A DNA stretch of 64,000 bases from an uncultured Clostridia bacterium (GTDB lineage Bacteria; Bacillota; Clostridia; CAKSNL01; HGM11501), in assembly GCA_934476235.1 (NCBI GenBank), contig CAKSNL010000001.1, positions 124,001 through 188,000 of the forward strand, in the 5' to 3' direction. The first letter of the stretch is position 1. Each line of letters starts with the position of its first letter. The translations under genes and the position numbers were made by a program. Below the pieces are notes generated by a model that saw only the letters and a list, made by a program, of their open reading frames with translations, had not been told where the DNA came from and ran no database searches. Below are positions 7,785 through 15,929 of this stretch, one piece after another.

Positions 7785-8815
7785 TACTTTAAGCCCTCCT
7801 TGGAAAATGCTTTTATAACCTTTACAATGTTAAGCGAGGACGGGCATCTGTCAACACATCTGCCGCATCCGACGCAGGAGAACATCCCTTCGTTATTCAC
7901 CGGGAAATACTGAAGCTTGTGCATGAACCTCTGGCGGAAGCGCTGCATCTGGCTTGTTCTGTTATTTCCGTGCGCCATCATCGTAAAGTCCGAATACATG
8001 CAGGAATCCCAGCAGCGGTAACGCTGAATCTTTCCTCCCGCCGTATAGTCCTTGATATCGTAGCACTGACAGGTCGGGCACGAGAAGGTGCAAGTTCCGC
8101 ACGCAAGACATGAGGAGTAAAGCGTCTGCCAGAGCGGAGAGTTAAATAACTCGTCCGTCTTTTCATCAATTCCCCAGCCCTCTAAAGAAAGCTTGGTGTA
8201 AGGAAGCTTTTTCATTATTTCACGCGTGTTCTTTTTCTGCTCCTCGACCTTATCATCGTCAGAGTCGGTTAAAAGAGAGGAGATATTCTCCATAAACTTT
8301 TCGCCCTTATCCGAGTACGCCTTAAAGAACACCTCGTCGCCCGATATCCACATTACCGCGTCGCTCTCAGGCTCCTCGGGATCAATGCCGAATACTGTGC
8401 AGAAGCACGATTCCTCGGGCTCGGCGCAGGCGAAGGCAACAATGGTGCCGTGCTCTCTTCTTGCCGCGTAAAACGTATCCACGGGGTCAGACAAAAACAC
8501 CTTGTCCAAAACCTTCATTCCGGCAACGTCGCACGCTCTTATTCCCATTACAACGAAATCCCTGTCCTTAAGCTTTTCGGGCTCTATTTTTATCTTCCCG
8601 CCGTCCTCTAAGCATGTATAAAGCGTCTCGCTCTGGGGGAAGAATATATCTTTAGCGGACTTAACCGTCTTAAGCGTGTCAAAATCAGCCTCGGAATCCT
8701 TTGTATAAAGGTCAAAATTCGCTTTCCCGGCGGTTTTTACGGGAAGGTAAAGCTCCTCTTTTTCGCTTATAAGGTCAAAAACCTTTTTAAGATCTTCTTT
8801 TTTAATCTTTTTCAT
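7784..8815 (-). CDS. flxB: 4Fe-4S dicluster subunit FlxB
   Basis: 343 residues of the family shared by AsrA and sulfhydrogenase beta subunits. The N-terminal 200 residues are the cluster-poor domain, with GIRACDVAGMKVLDKVF and FACAEPEESCFC. Two 4Fe-4S sites follow: CLACGTCTFSCPTCQC near residue 236 and CVGCGRCVDRCP near residue 320. Its role is to pass electrons between FlxA and the rest of the complex. AsrA of sulfite reductase is related, but no siroheme subunit (AsrC) is present, so sulfite reduction is unlikely. GGAGG lies 9 bases before the ATG. Confidence 0.85.
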   Translation of the reverse strand: MKKIKKEDLKKVFDLISEKEELYLPVKTAGKANFDLYTKDSEADFDTLKTVKSAKDIFFPQSETLYTCLEDGGKIKIEPEKLKDRDFVVMGIRACDVAGMKVLDKVFLSDPVDTFYAARREHGTIVAFACAEPEESCFCTVFGIDPEEPESDAVMWISGDEVFFKAYSDKGEKFMENISSLLTDSDDDKVEEQKKNTREIMKKLPYTKLSLEGWGIDEKTDELFNSPLWQTLYSSCLACGTCTFSCPTCQCYDIKDYTAGGKIQRYRCWDSCMYSDFTMMAHGNNRTSQMQRFRQRFMHKLQYFPVNNEGMFSCVGCGRCVDRCPSSLNIVKVIKAFSKEGLK

Positions 8816-8821
8816 CGGCGC

Positions 8822-9784
8822 TTACCTCCTTTCTCCGGGCTCTAAATCTTCGAATCTGTAGCTTGTCAGGGGTCCGACAGACTCAGCGTCTGCACCGGCT
8901 TCAAATTCTCCGTAATACTCGTCAATATCCTTTATGAATTTCTTATTGAAAAGGTAAAGCGGAATGCCCTGGGGGCACACTCTTGAGCACTCGCCGCAGT
9001 CGGTGCATCTTCCGGCAACGTGGAACGACCTTATGATGTGGAACATCTTCTCTTCAAAAGAATCGGTATTCGCCTTCTGCGCACTGTCAAACTGCGTACC
9101 GTCAAATACGCACTTTCTGCAGCTGCACGCCGGACAAACGTTTCTGCACGCGTTACATCTTATGCACTTGGAAAGCTCGCTCTTAAAGAAAGCGAATCTC
9201 TCCTCCGGGCTCATCGCCTCAATCTTTTCGACCTCGTCGAATCTGCCCTCTGTCTTTGTATCTGTACTGTCGCCTATTACCTCGTCAAATATCTTATGCT
9301 CCTTGCCCTTGCACATATGGCAGCGGGATAATACAGCGTCGGAATACTTCATTTCGCCGTCTGAGTAAACGGTCTTTACCTTAAGGTCACTGCTTACAAA
9401 TTCGTCCGCTCCCTCAATGTCGGTAATGCCCTTAAAGCCCGCCGCTTTAATCTTATTCATATCAATCTTTCCGCGGCAGCCGACGCCTATTATATAAGCC
9501 TTTTCCCTGTCTACTCTGTGCTCTTTTATGAGCTGGTTAAAACTATAGGTATCGCACGGCTTTAAGAAAACCAAGGTCTTGCCCTCTTTTTTCGACGCCT
9601 CGATCATAAATTTACTAAGGTTAGCGCCGCAAAAGCCGTTATAAACGAAGCTTTCCATTTCTTTTTCGTTTTCAAAATACGCGGGCTCGGGATTGAATTT
9701 CTCGTCGGAAACTCTCCAGCCCAAAACTCTTGCCACCTCGCCGGAGGCTAAAAGCTCGTTTGCTCTTTTAATCAGTCTTTGCAT
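8822..9784 (-). CDS. flxC: 4Fe-4S protein FlxC of the Flx-Hdr complex
   Basis: 320 residues. The N-terminal part resembles the FrhB/FdhB-like coenzyme F420 hydrogenase beta-subunit domain (FCGANLSKFM, LKPCDTYSFNQLI, IIGVGCRGKID). Several cysteine sets follow: CHMCKG, CIRCNACRNVCPACSCRKC and CTDCGECSRVCPQG. It is the fourth expected gene of a flxABCD-hdrABC cluster and lies exactly in that slot, overlapping flxD by 13 bases. Its individual electron partner cannot be read from the sequence. The C-terminal tail of 50 residues is acidic and probably disordered. Confidence 0.8.
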   Translation of the reverse strand: MQRLIKRANELLASGEVARVLGWRVSDEKFNPEPAYFENEKEMESFVYNGFCGANLSKFMIEASKKEGKTLVFLKPCDTYSFNQLIKEHRVDREKAYIIGVGCRGKIDMNKIKAAGFKGITDIEGADEFVSSDLKVKTVYSDGEMKYSDAVLSRCHMCKGKEHKIFDEVIGDSTDTKTEGRFDEVEKIEAMSPEERFAFFKSELSKCIRCNACRNVCPACSCRKCVFDGTQFDSAQKANTDSFEEKMFHIIRSFHVAGRCTDCGECSRVCPQGIPLYLFNKKFIKDIDEYYGEFEAGADAESVGPLTSYRFEDLEPGERR

Positions 9785-10212
9785 CTTAAATCCCCCAATC
9801 TGACATTTTTACCGAGAGATTTGATTTTTTCGGCAAATTCATTCATGGTCTGCGAGAACTTAACGCCCTCGGCAGCCGACACCCATTCAACTCTTGTGCG
9901 CCCTTTTTCAACGCCCAAAAAGTCAAGCATTGAGAAAAGAAGCGTCATTCTTCTTCTTGCGTAGAAGTTACCTGTCGAATAGTGGCAGTCTCCGGGATGG
10001 CATCCGCAAATGATAACGCCGTCCGCGCCCTTTTCGAATGCTCTTAATATAAACATCGGGTTAACTCTGCACGAGCAGGGAACTCTTATGATCTTTATAT
10101 CCGCACTGTATGAAAGTCTGCTGCTTCCGGCAAGGTCCGCGCCGGCATAGCTGCACCAGTTACAGCAAAAAGCCACTATCTTGGGTCTGAATTCGGTATT
10201 CTCTAACGGCAT
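9772..10212 (-). CDS. flxD: MvhD-type 2Fe-2S subunit FlxD
   Basis: 146 residues from the ATG at 10212, which has GGAGGTG 8 bases upstream inside hdrA; the longer open frame upstream is a shadow of hdrA. The protein is a full MvhD-like domain: FCCNWCSYAGADLAG, then RVPCSCRVNPMFILRAFEKG, then VIICGCHPGDCHYSTGN. MvhD carries electrons from hydrogenase or NADH dehydrogenase modules to HdrA. It overlaps the 3' end of hdrA by 10 bases. Free-standing MvhD beside hdrA and flxABC is the hallmark of the FlxABCD-HdrABC complex. Confidence 0.9.
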   Translation of the reverse strand: MPLENTEFRPKIVAFCCNWCSYAGADLAGSSRLSYSADIKIIRVPCSCRVNPMFILRAFEKGADGVIICGCHPGDCHYSTGNFYARRRMTLLFSMLDFLGVEKGRTRVEWVSAAEGVKFSQTMNEFAEKIKSLGKNVRLGDLRCKD

Positions 10213-12191
10213 ATTGCATCCACCTCCGCTATAATCTGTCTGTTCGAGAAGCCCTGAAGATCCATCGCTCCGCTCGGGCAGGTTACCGTGCAGGCACCGC
10301 AGCCCTGGCAAAGAGCACTGTTAACAGATGCGACTCTTCTTTCCTCTTTCACGCCGTGATCGTTGATAAGCTTTGTTTCATAGCTGATCGCGCCGTACGG
10401 GCAAACCTTTTCGCATGTTGAGCAGCCGTTGCACAAAAGCTCATTCGGCTTTGCCGTGCAGGGGTTGGTCATAAGCTTATCTTTTGCCAAAAGTCCGATA
10501 ACCTTGACCGCCGCCGCGCCTGCCTGCGCAACAGTCTCGGGAATGTCCTTGGGTCCCTGGCACACGCCCGAAAGGAACACGCCGGCTGTCGGCGATTCAA
10601 CGGGGCGGAGCTTGGGATGCGCCTCCGTGAGGAAATTATTCGTATCAATGCTTGCAGTAAGCATTGTGGCAATATGTCTTACCGAAGGATCGGGCTCGAT
10701 TGCAGCCGCCAGAACGACCATATCAGCCTCAATCTTCACCTGTTTGTCGGCTAAGAGGTCAACTCCGTTTACGAGGAGCGTTCCGTCGCTCTGCGGGCAG
10801 ACCTTGCCGACCTGACCCTTGATATAGTGAACGCCGTATTCCTCTGCCGCGCGGCGGTAGAACTCGTCAAAGTTCTTACCGGGAGTTCTAACGTCAATAT
10901 AGAACACCGTCACGTCAACATCGGGATATTTATCTCTTATAAGCATTGCGTGCTTTGCGGTGTACATGCAGCATATCTTGGAGCAATAGCTTTTTCCGCG
11001 TTTATCGGAGCATCTGCTTCCCACGCACTGAATGAACACCATTTTCTTGGGAGCCTTTCCGTCCGAAAGTCTCTCAAGGTGACCCTTTGTCGGTCCAGCA
11101 GCGTTCATGATTCTTTCAATCTCAAGGCTCGTGATAACGTCCTTGCTTTCGTTATAGGCAAACTCGCCGTACTTGTCAAGCTTTATCATGTCAAAGCCCG
11201 TAGCAACGACGATTGCGCCGTACTTCTCGGTTACGATTTCGTCCTTCATCTCGTAATCAATAGCGCCCGCCGCACAGACCTTGGAGCAAAGTCCGCACTT
11301 GCCGGTCTTAAACTTTATGCAGCTTTCCCTGTCGATAACCGGAACGTTCGGAATAGCCTGTGCAAACGGCGTATAGATCGCGCTTCTTGTGGAAAGCCCT
11401 CTGTTAAACTCGCTCTTCGCTTTCTTGGAAGGGCACTTTTCCTGGCAAAGACCGCAGCCCGTGCACTTCGTTATATCAACGCTTCTTGCTTTCTTTCTTA
11501 TATCGACCGTGAAATCGCCGACGAAGCCCGATACCTTTTCAACCTCACTGTAGGTATAGATATTTATCTTCTCGTGAGCCGCCGCGTCCACCATCTTGGG
11601 AGTCAGTATACATGCCGAGCAGTCAAGCGTCGGGAACGTCTTGTCAAGCTGAGACATTCTTCCGCCGATAGACGGGGTCTTCTCAACGATATCGACCTCA
11701 TAGCCCGCGTCCGCAATGTCAAGCGCGGTCTGTATTCCCGCAATACCGCCGCCGATAACGAGTGCTCTTTTGGTAACTCTGCTCTCGCCGGGCTGGAGCG
11801 GTGCGTTAAGGTTAACCTTCGCAACTGCCGCACGCGCTAAGATAACGGCTTTCTTCGTTGCCTCCTCCATGTCCTTATGGATCCAGGAGCACTGCTCACG
11901 GATGTTTGCGATCTCAACCATATAGGGGTTGATTCCCGCCTTCTCGGCAGCCTTTCTGAAGGTTGCCTCATGCATTCTGGGAGAACATGAACAAACCACA
12001 ATACCCGTTAAATTTTCTTCCCTGATCGCCTTTGCGATTATGGACTGTCCCGCCTCGGAGCACATATAAGGATAATCCTCGGCATGAACAACTCCGGGCT
12101 CGTTCTTTATTACCTCTACTACCTTTTTAACATCAACTGTCGCCGCGATATTACTTCCGCAGTGGCAGACAAAAACACCGATTCTCTGCAA
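10203..12191 (-). CDS. hdrA: heterodisulfide reductase subunit A, bifurcating flavoprotein
   Basis: 662 residues from a TTG at 12191 with AGAGGTGA just upstream; an in-frame GTG at 12209 would add six residues that have no ribosome site. HdrA proteins normally start near RIGVFVCHCGSNI, which supports the TTG. Domains: N-terminal CxC segment; FAD-binding Rossmann domain (VIGGGIAGIQTALDIADAGY); two inserted cluster motifs (CTGCGLCQEKCP and a CGLCSKVC set); two C-terminal 4Fe-4S motifs (CNGCSTCEKVCP, CQGCGACTVTCP). HdrA FAD is the site of flavin-based electron bifurcation in characterised complexes. It begins 6 bases after hdrC. Confidence 0.93.
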   Translation of the reverse strand: MQRIGVFVCHCGSNIAATVDVKKVVEVIKNEPGVVHAEDYPYMCSEAGQSIIAKAIREENLTGIVVCSCSPRMHEATFRKAAEKAGINPYMVEIANIREQCSWIHKDMEEATKKAVILARAAVAKVNLNAPLQPGESRVTKRALVIGGGIAGIQTALDIADAGYEVDIVEKTPSIGGRMSQLDKTFPTLDCSACILTPKMVDAAAHEKINIYTYSEVEKVSGFVGDFTVDIRKKARSVDITKCTGCGLCQEKCPSKKAKSEFNRGLSTRSAIYTPFAQAIPNVPVIDRESCIKFKTGKCGLCSKVCAAGAIDYEMKDEIVTEKYGAIVVATGFDMIKLDKYGEFAYNESKDVITSLEIERIMNAAGPTKGHLERLSDGKAPKKMVFIQCVGSRCSDKRGKSYCSKICCMYTAKHAMLIRDKYPDVDVTVFYIDVRTPGKNFDEFYRRAAEEYGVHYIKGQVGKVCPQSDGTLLVNGVDLLADKQVKIEADMVVLAAAIEPDPSVRHIATMLTASIDTNNFLTEAHPKLRPVESPTAGVFLSGVCQGPKDIPETVAQAGAAAVKVIGLLAKDKLMTNPCTAKPNELLCNGCSTCEKVCPYGAISYETKLINDHGVKEERRVASVNSALCQGCGACTVTCPSGAMDLQGFSNRQIIAEVDAICR

Positions 12192-12196
12192 AACGC

Positions 12197-12580
12197 TCAC
12201 CTCTTCCACCTTCTGAATGCACTAACCAAAAGCTGCTGAGGCGTGTCGGAATCAATCTTTTCCGGAATATCGTCAGCCTTAAGATAGTCCATCGAGTTTC
12301 TTCTTATAACTGCCTGCCTTACCGCATCAATCACCTTTGCGGGCTGAACGTCCCTCGGGCACCTTTCAAGACAGGCAAAGCATGACAGGCAGCGGTACGC
12401 CGCCTTTGAAGCCAGGAGCGCTTCGATATCGCCCGACTCAACATATGACACAAACATATGAGGCTTAATATCCATCTCGTCAAAAGCGGGGCAGCTTGCC
12501 GAGCACTTTCCGCACTTCATGCACTTTCTTGGGTTGGTGCCGGAAATTTCTTTTATTTCTTCAGCGGTAATTTTACTCAT
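12197..12580 (-). CDS. hdrC: heterodisulfide reductase subunit C
   Basis: 127 residues from ATG 12580, preceded by AAGGAGG with 6-base spacing; a GTG 18 bases upstream is rejected for lack of a site. Two 4Fe-4S motifs are seen: CMKCGKCSASCPA and CLSCFACLERCPRD, which is the whole of HdrC. It links HdrA to HdrB. It overlaps the end of hdrB by 8 bases, as expected for a tightly coupled hdrBC pair. Confidence 0.92.
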   Translation of the reverse strand: MSKITAEEIKEISGTNPRKCMKCGKCSASCPAFDEMDIKPHMFVSYVESGDIEALLASKAAYRCLSCFACLERCPRDVQPAKVIDAVRQAVIRRNSMDYLKADDIPEKIDSDTPQQLLVSAFRRWKR

Positions 12581-13367
12581 TGTCTTCCTCCTTAACACCG
12601 AGCGCCTCTGCCAAAAGCTCTGTAAAGTAATAAACCGGAAGAACGCCCGATCCGTTCTTTTTAAGGTTATACATGCAGAGCGGACAAGCGGTAATAAGCA
12701 TATCGGCGCCTAAATCGCGAGCGGAATTTTCAATCGTATTGCACATCTTTTCGGAGGTCTTATTGTCCGAAAGAGTCATATACCCTCCGCAGCATTCGTT
12801 TCTGTAAGGATAGATAACGGGCTCCGCTCCCAATGCTTTTATAAAGTCTTCCATAATGCCGGGATTTTCCGGATCGTCAAACGCAAGAACCGATGACGGT
12901 CTTAACAAAAGACATCCGTAGTACGCGCCGATCTTCTTTCCGGTAAGCGGGTTTTTAACCTTTTTCGAAAGCTCGTCAAATCCCACTCTGTCACGCAGAA
13001 CTTCAAGAAAATGAAGAACGTTCGTTTCGCCTGCGTAGGGCTCTGATAGCTCCATATAATTATTCGCGCGCGTTCTCATATCCTCATTGTTTTTCATATC
13101 GTCGTTTACTCTTTTTATAACGTGATGACATGCAGAGCAAACCGTTACAAGATCCTCGCCCTTCTCTTTCGCCTGAGCCAAAACCCTTACCGATGAAAGC
13201 TTTGTCGCAATCTCATCGCTCCCCAAAGGATAAACGCCTCCGCAGCACTGCCAGTCTTCCGCTTCGCAAAGCTCAAAACCGAGCGCAAGAGCAGATTTTC
13301 TTGCGTAAAGGTCAAGGTCCTTCGCCTTGTTTTTAAGCGTACAGCCGGGATAATATGTGTATTTCAT
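12573..13367 (-). CDS. hdrB: heterodisulfide reductase subunit B, two CCG domains
   Basis: 264 residues from the ATG at 13367. An earlier ATG at 13376 touches the AAAGG site and would leave no spacer. Both cysteine-rich CCG domains are intact. The first runs from PGC through QCCGG to CSAC, with 31 and 34 residues between. The second has GCLLLRP, ECCGGYM and CPLC. These bind the non-cubane 4Fe-4S clusters that cleave CoM-S-S-CoB in methanogens. Bacteria lack those cofactors, so the acceptor here is unknown: another disulfide, a thiol protein, or direct transfer toward FrdAB. It follows mdh by 29 bases. Confidence 0.92.
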   Translation of the reverse strand: MKYTYYPGCTLKNKAKDLDLYARKSALALGFELCEAEDWQCCGGVYPLGSDEIATKLSSVRVLAQAKEKGEDLVTVCSACHHVIKRVNDDMKNNEDMRTRANNYMELSEPYAGETNVLHFLEVLRDRVGFDELSKKVKNPLTGKKIGAYYGCLLLRPSSVLAFDDPENPGIMEDFIKALGAEPVIYPYRNECCGGYMTLSDNKTSEKMCNTIENSARDLGADMLITACPLCMYNLKKNGSGVLPVYYFTELLAEALGVKEEDNE

Positions 13368-13396
13368 CTGATTCATCCTTTCTTAAGGCACAGAAA

Positions 13397-14344
13397 TTAT
13401 AAACTGATCTGCTTCATTGTTTCCTTAAGCTTGTCGGCGCTTGCCTGAAGCTTTTTAAGCTCCTCGTCCGTGAGCTTTATCGGAAGCTTCCCCTGAACTC
13501 CGTTGGGACCTATCATGTTAAGAGTGCTCAAACAAACATCGTTGATTCCGTACTCGCCGTGCATAAGCGTCGAAACGGTTGTAATGGAATTATATGCCGA
13601 TAAAAGAACGCTGCAAAGTCTGCATACCGAAATTGAAACGGCATAGAACGTTGCGCCCTTGTTGGAGATGATCTCTCCGCCGGACTTGTGAACGTACTCA
13701 ACCATAGCGTCCTTATCAAGCGGCGCTACGGGGTGACCAGCCTTTTTCATAATCTCCGCATATTCGTCAAGCGACGCGCTCGATATCTGAGCGGACGACC
13801 AGGGAACGAACGCAGTGTCGCCGTGCTCGCCGAAAACGTACGCGTGAATGTTCTTCTGCGCGATGTTAAAGTGCTTTGCAAGTCCGAATCTCAATCTTGA
13901 AGTATCAAGAATCGTTCCGGAACCTAAAATCTGATTCTCGGGAAGACCGGAAATCTTGGTGAACGCATAGGTTATAATATCAACGGGGTTGCTTACTATG
14001 ATATAAAGCGCATGAGGCGCCGCCTTTGTGATCTCGGGCGCAATGCTTTTAATAATGTCAACATTTGTCTGGGTCAGCTCAAGCCTTGTCTGCCCGGGCT
14101 TTCTTGCGATACCTGAGGTGATGATTACGATATCGGAATCCTTCGCGTCGGAATAATCGCCCGAAACGATGGAAATGGGGTCGCGGAAGCTTGTTCCCTG
14201 GATGATATCCATTACCTCGCCGTCCGCCTTTTTCTTGTTGATGTCAATTAATACAATTTCGCTTGCAATGTCCTCGGTTGACAGTGTGTAAGCGATGGTG
14301 GAGCCAACGCTTCCTGCTCCTATAACTGTGATTTTACAAGACAT
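13397..14344 (-). CDS. mdh: LDH-like malate dehydrogenase
   Basis: 315 residues. NAD-binding motif GAGSVGS at residues 9-15 with Asp34 for the ribose. Catalytic set: Arg87, Asp147, Arg150 and His174 (FGEHGD). The fold and C terminus are of lactate-dehydrogenase type. However, the residue that selects substrate (102 in LDH numbering) is Arg81, in GIARKPGQTR, instead of the Gln of lactate enzymes. Arg at this site is the classic signature of oxaloacetate/malate specificity. First gene of the 13-gene fumarate operon, with its own strong promoter and an AAGGAG site 7 bases before ATG. It should reduce oxaloacetate to malate with NADH. Confidence 0.85.
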   Translation of the reverse strand: MSCKITVIGAGSVGSTIAYTLSTEDIASEIVLIDINKKKADGEVMDIIQGTSFRDPISIVSGDYSDAKDSDIVIITSGIARKPGQTRLELTQTNVDIIKSIAPEITKAAPHALYIIVSNPVDIITYAFTKISGLPENQILGSGTILDTSRLRFGLAKHFNIAQKNIHAYVFGEHGDTAFVPWSSAQISSASLDEYAEIMKKAGHPVAPLDKDAMVEYVHKSGGEIISNKGATFYAVSISVCRLCSVLLSAYNSITTVSTLMHGEYGINDVCLSTLNMIGPNGVQGKLPIKLTDEELKKLQASADKLKETMKQISL

Positions 14345-14390
14345 ATTAATTCTCCTTTTCTGTATTTTTTGCTTATTTTACACCTTATCA

Positions 14391-14419
14391 ATTTTATCAT
14401 ATTGTCGATTTTCTGTCAA
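14391..14419 (-). promoter_or_regulatory. sigma-A promoter of the mdh-hdr-flx-frd-fum operon
   Basis: On the minus strand, TTGACA (14419-14414), 17 bases, TAAAAT (14396-14391). The leader is about 40 bases and ends in AAAAGGAG before mdh. No other promoter of this quality was seen before fumB. Confidence 0.85.
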
Positions 14420-14440
14420 TCTTTTAATCCGTTTTGAAAT

Positions 14441-14470
14441 AAAAAAAGCGTCAAATTTTGACGTTTTTTT
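14441..14470 (-). terminator. terminator after the housekeeping operon (nif3 end)
   Basis: A hairpin with arms CGTCAAA/TTTGACG is flanked by A-runs and T-runs on both sides, immediately after the nif3-like stop. It insulates the mdh promoter from upstream transcription. Confidence 0.85.
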
Positions 14471-15236
14471 AAAAAGTATTTAAAAATACATCCATTTCTT
14501 CGGAAATTATTGTGCTAATTTCAGGATACGCCTGTTTTATGATGCTTTCAAAGATTTCCGTTACGCATCTTTCGGAATAATAGTGCCCTATCTCGATAAA
14601 ATCCGTTCCGGAGAAAACAAGGCTTCTGATGTCAGAATAATGAAGGTCGCCCGATATATAGCAGTCACACCCCATGTCCGCGGCATAGGACGCCATGGAC
14701 CTTCCGCCGCCCGTGCAGAGTCCGACGCGCTTTATCCTTCTTTCGGGGTCGCCCGTGAAGCGGACAAAGGGCAGACCGTATTCTGACTTAAGCTTTTTTG
14801 CAAGAGCGGAAAGCGTCGTATCCGCGCGGCATATTCTTATGCAGGAATCAATATTAAAAAGCTCCTCTTCCCGCTCAAGTGAGAGCTTTTTAACCATAAG
14901 GTCATTAAGTCCGCCCTCTGCCTTATCCATATTGGTATGCGCCGAAAAAACGGGAACCGAATTTCCGATAAGGCATAAAAGCGTTCTTCCCAGGGGCGTT
15001 TCGTCCGTTATGCTTTTGGGCGCGTCAAAAATCACGGGGTGATGCGTCACGATCATGTCCGCCCCCTTTTTAACCGCCTCTTTTGCAACTGATTCATCGG
15101 CGTCCAGCGCCAAAAGGACTTTTTTTACTTCCTTTTTGCCCGAGCCTGTCAAAAGCCCTACATTGTCAAAATCCTCTGAAAGCTCCTTCGGTGCAAAGCG
15201 TTCTATCGCGTTTTTAATATCATTTGCAGTAACCAA
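14469..15236 (-). CDS. Nif3/YqfO (DUF34) family metal-binding protein
   Basis: 255 residues from a TTG at 15236 with AAGGAG 8 bases before; an in-frame GTG at 15245 lies inside that site. Family signs: FDNVGLLTG near the start, VTHHPVIFD, SAHTNMDKAEGGLND and the C-terminal ISGDLHYSD and GHYYSER metal-site histidines. These proteins bind two metal ions in a hexameric toroid. The label GTP cyclohydrolase I type 2 exists for one homologue, but the general cellular role is unsettled. The trmK-nif3 order after rpoD is common in Bacillota. It overlaps trmK by 17 bases. Confidence 0.85.
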   Translation of the reverse strand: MVTANDIKNAIERFAPKELSEDFDNVGLLTGSGKKEVKKVLLALDADESVAKEAVKKGADMIVTHHPVIFDAPKSITDETPLGRTLLCLIGNSVPVFSAHTNMDKAEGGLNDLMVKKLSLEREEELFNIDSCIRICRADTTLSALAKKLKSEYGLPFVRFTGDPERRIKRVGLCTGGGRSMASYAADMGCDCYISGDLHYSDIRSLVFSGTDFIEIGHYYSERCVTEIFESIIKQAYPEISTIISEEMDVFLNTF

Positions 15237-15885
15237 AAAAATCACTCCTTAAGTTTTTAAGCGCTATAACATTTTCCTCATGCTCTTTGCCGGTCTCGCG
15301 GTTTTTCGTCTTGCTTTCCTCGTAGCGGATTATCCTGTCAAGGTACTCTCCGAAAAGAGCTCCCCGTTTTTTGATAATGACCGGACCTGCCAGAATTTCG
15401 CCCCGCGAAAGCTCGGATTTGCCGTGCGACGCGCGTATAACGGCGTATATCCGCCCCATGTCGGAGACAAGACATTCGTCGTCAATCTTTATATTTAATC
15501 TTAAAAGCGCCTCTCTCAATTTATCCGCCCTGTTCATCGGCTGGAGAACGAAATTTTTTATTCCGCCGAGCGGATATTTTTCAAGTATCCCGGCGATAAG
15601 CTCTCCGCCCATCCCGGCGATTATAACGGTGTCCGCCTTATCATAGACTGCCGAAAGCCCGTCGGACAGCATCGCCGTCACGCCCGCCGCTCCCGACTCC
15701 GCGATGTTCTTTCTTGCCGCCTCGACAGGACCTTCGTTTATGTCGCAGGCGTAGACGGTTTTTGCCTTGCCGCTTTTATAAAGCCCTATCGAAACAAGGG
15801 CATGGTCGGCTCCGATATCCGCCGCGGCAAGCGTTTCCGGCGTCATCTCAATAATTTTTTTCATTCTTTCGGTAAGGTTTTTCAT
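15220..15885 (-). CDS. trmK: tRNA (adenine22-N1)-methyltransferase
   Basis: 221 residues with an S-adenosylmethionine Rossmann domain: AADIGADHALVSIGL, VYACDINEGPVEAARKNI, then IIAGMGGELIAGIL and LQPMNRADKLREAL. These are the diagnostic blocks of TrmK, which makes m1A22 in some bacterial tRNAs. The C-terminal 60 residues form the charged helical extension typical of the family. It sits between rpoD and the nif3-like gene, its usual place. A terminator-like hairpin separates it from rpoD. Confidence 0.92.
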   Translation of the reverse strand: MKNLTERMKKIIEMTPETLAAADIGADHALVSIGLYKSGKAKTVYACDINEGPVEAARKNIAESGAAGVTAMLSDGLSAVYDKADTVIIAGMGGELIAGILEKYPLGGIKNFVLQPMNRADKLREALLRLNIKIDDECLVSDMGRIYAVIRASHGKSELSRGEILAGPVIIKKRGALFGEYLDRIIRYEESKTKNRETGKEHEENVIALKNLRSDFFGYCK

Positions 15886-15899
15886 CTTTTCTCCGTTCT

Positions 15900-15929
15900 A
15901 AAAAAACGCCGCATTCGCGGCGTTTTTTT
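15900..15929 (-). terminator. hairpin terminator or attenuator between rpoD and trmK
   Basis: Arms CGCCGC (15907-15912) and GCGGCG (15917-15922) with A/T runs on both sides. The rpoD stop codon overlaps the hairpin's outer run. Since trmK lies only 15 bases beyond, it probably reduces rather than abolishes readthrough. Confidence 0.8.

Noticed and set aside
6930..9784. Reading flxA-flxB as asrB-asrA of an anaerobic sulfite reductase, or as sulfhydrogenase subunits
   Set aside because: No siroheme sulfite reductase gene (asrC) or NiFe hydrogenase subunits are present, and MvhD plus hdrABC complete the FlxABCD-HdrABC pattern instead.
10827..11840. Plus-strand open frame of 337 codons opposite hdrA
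   Set aside because: It lies wholly antisense to a well-conserved cluster-binding gene, has no family motif or ribosome site, and is low-complexity Arg/Ser/Ala-rich, as expected of a frame shadow.
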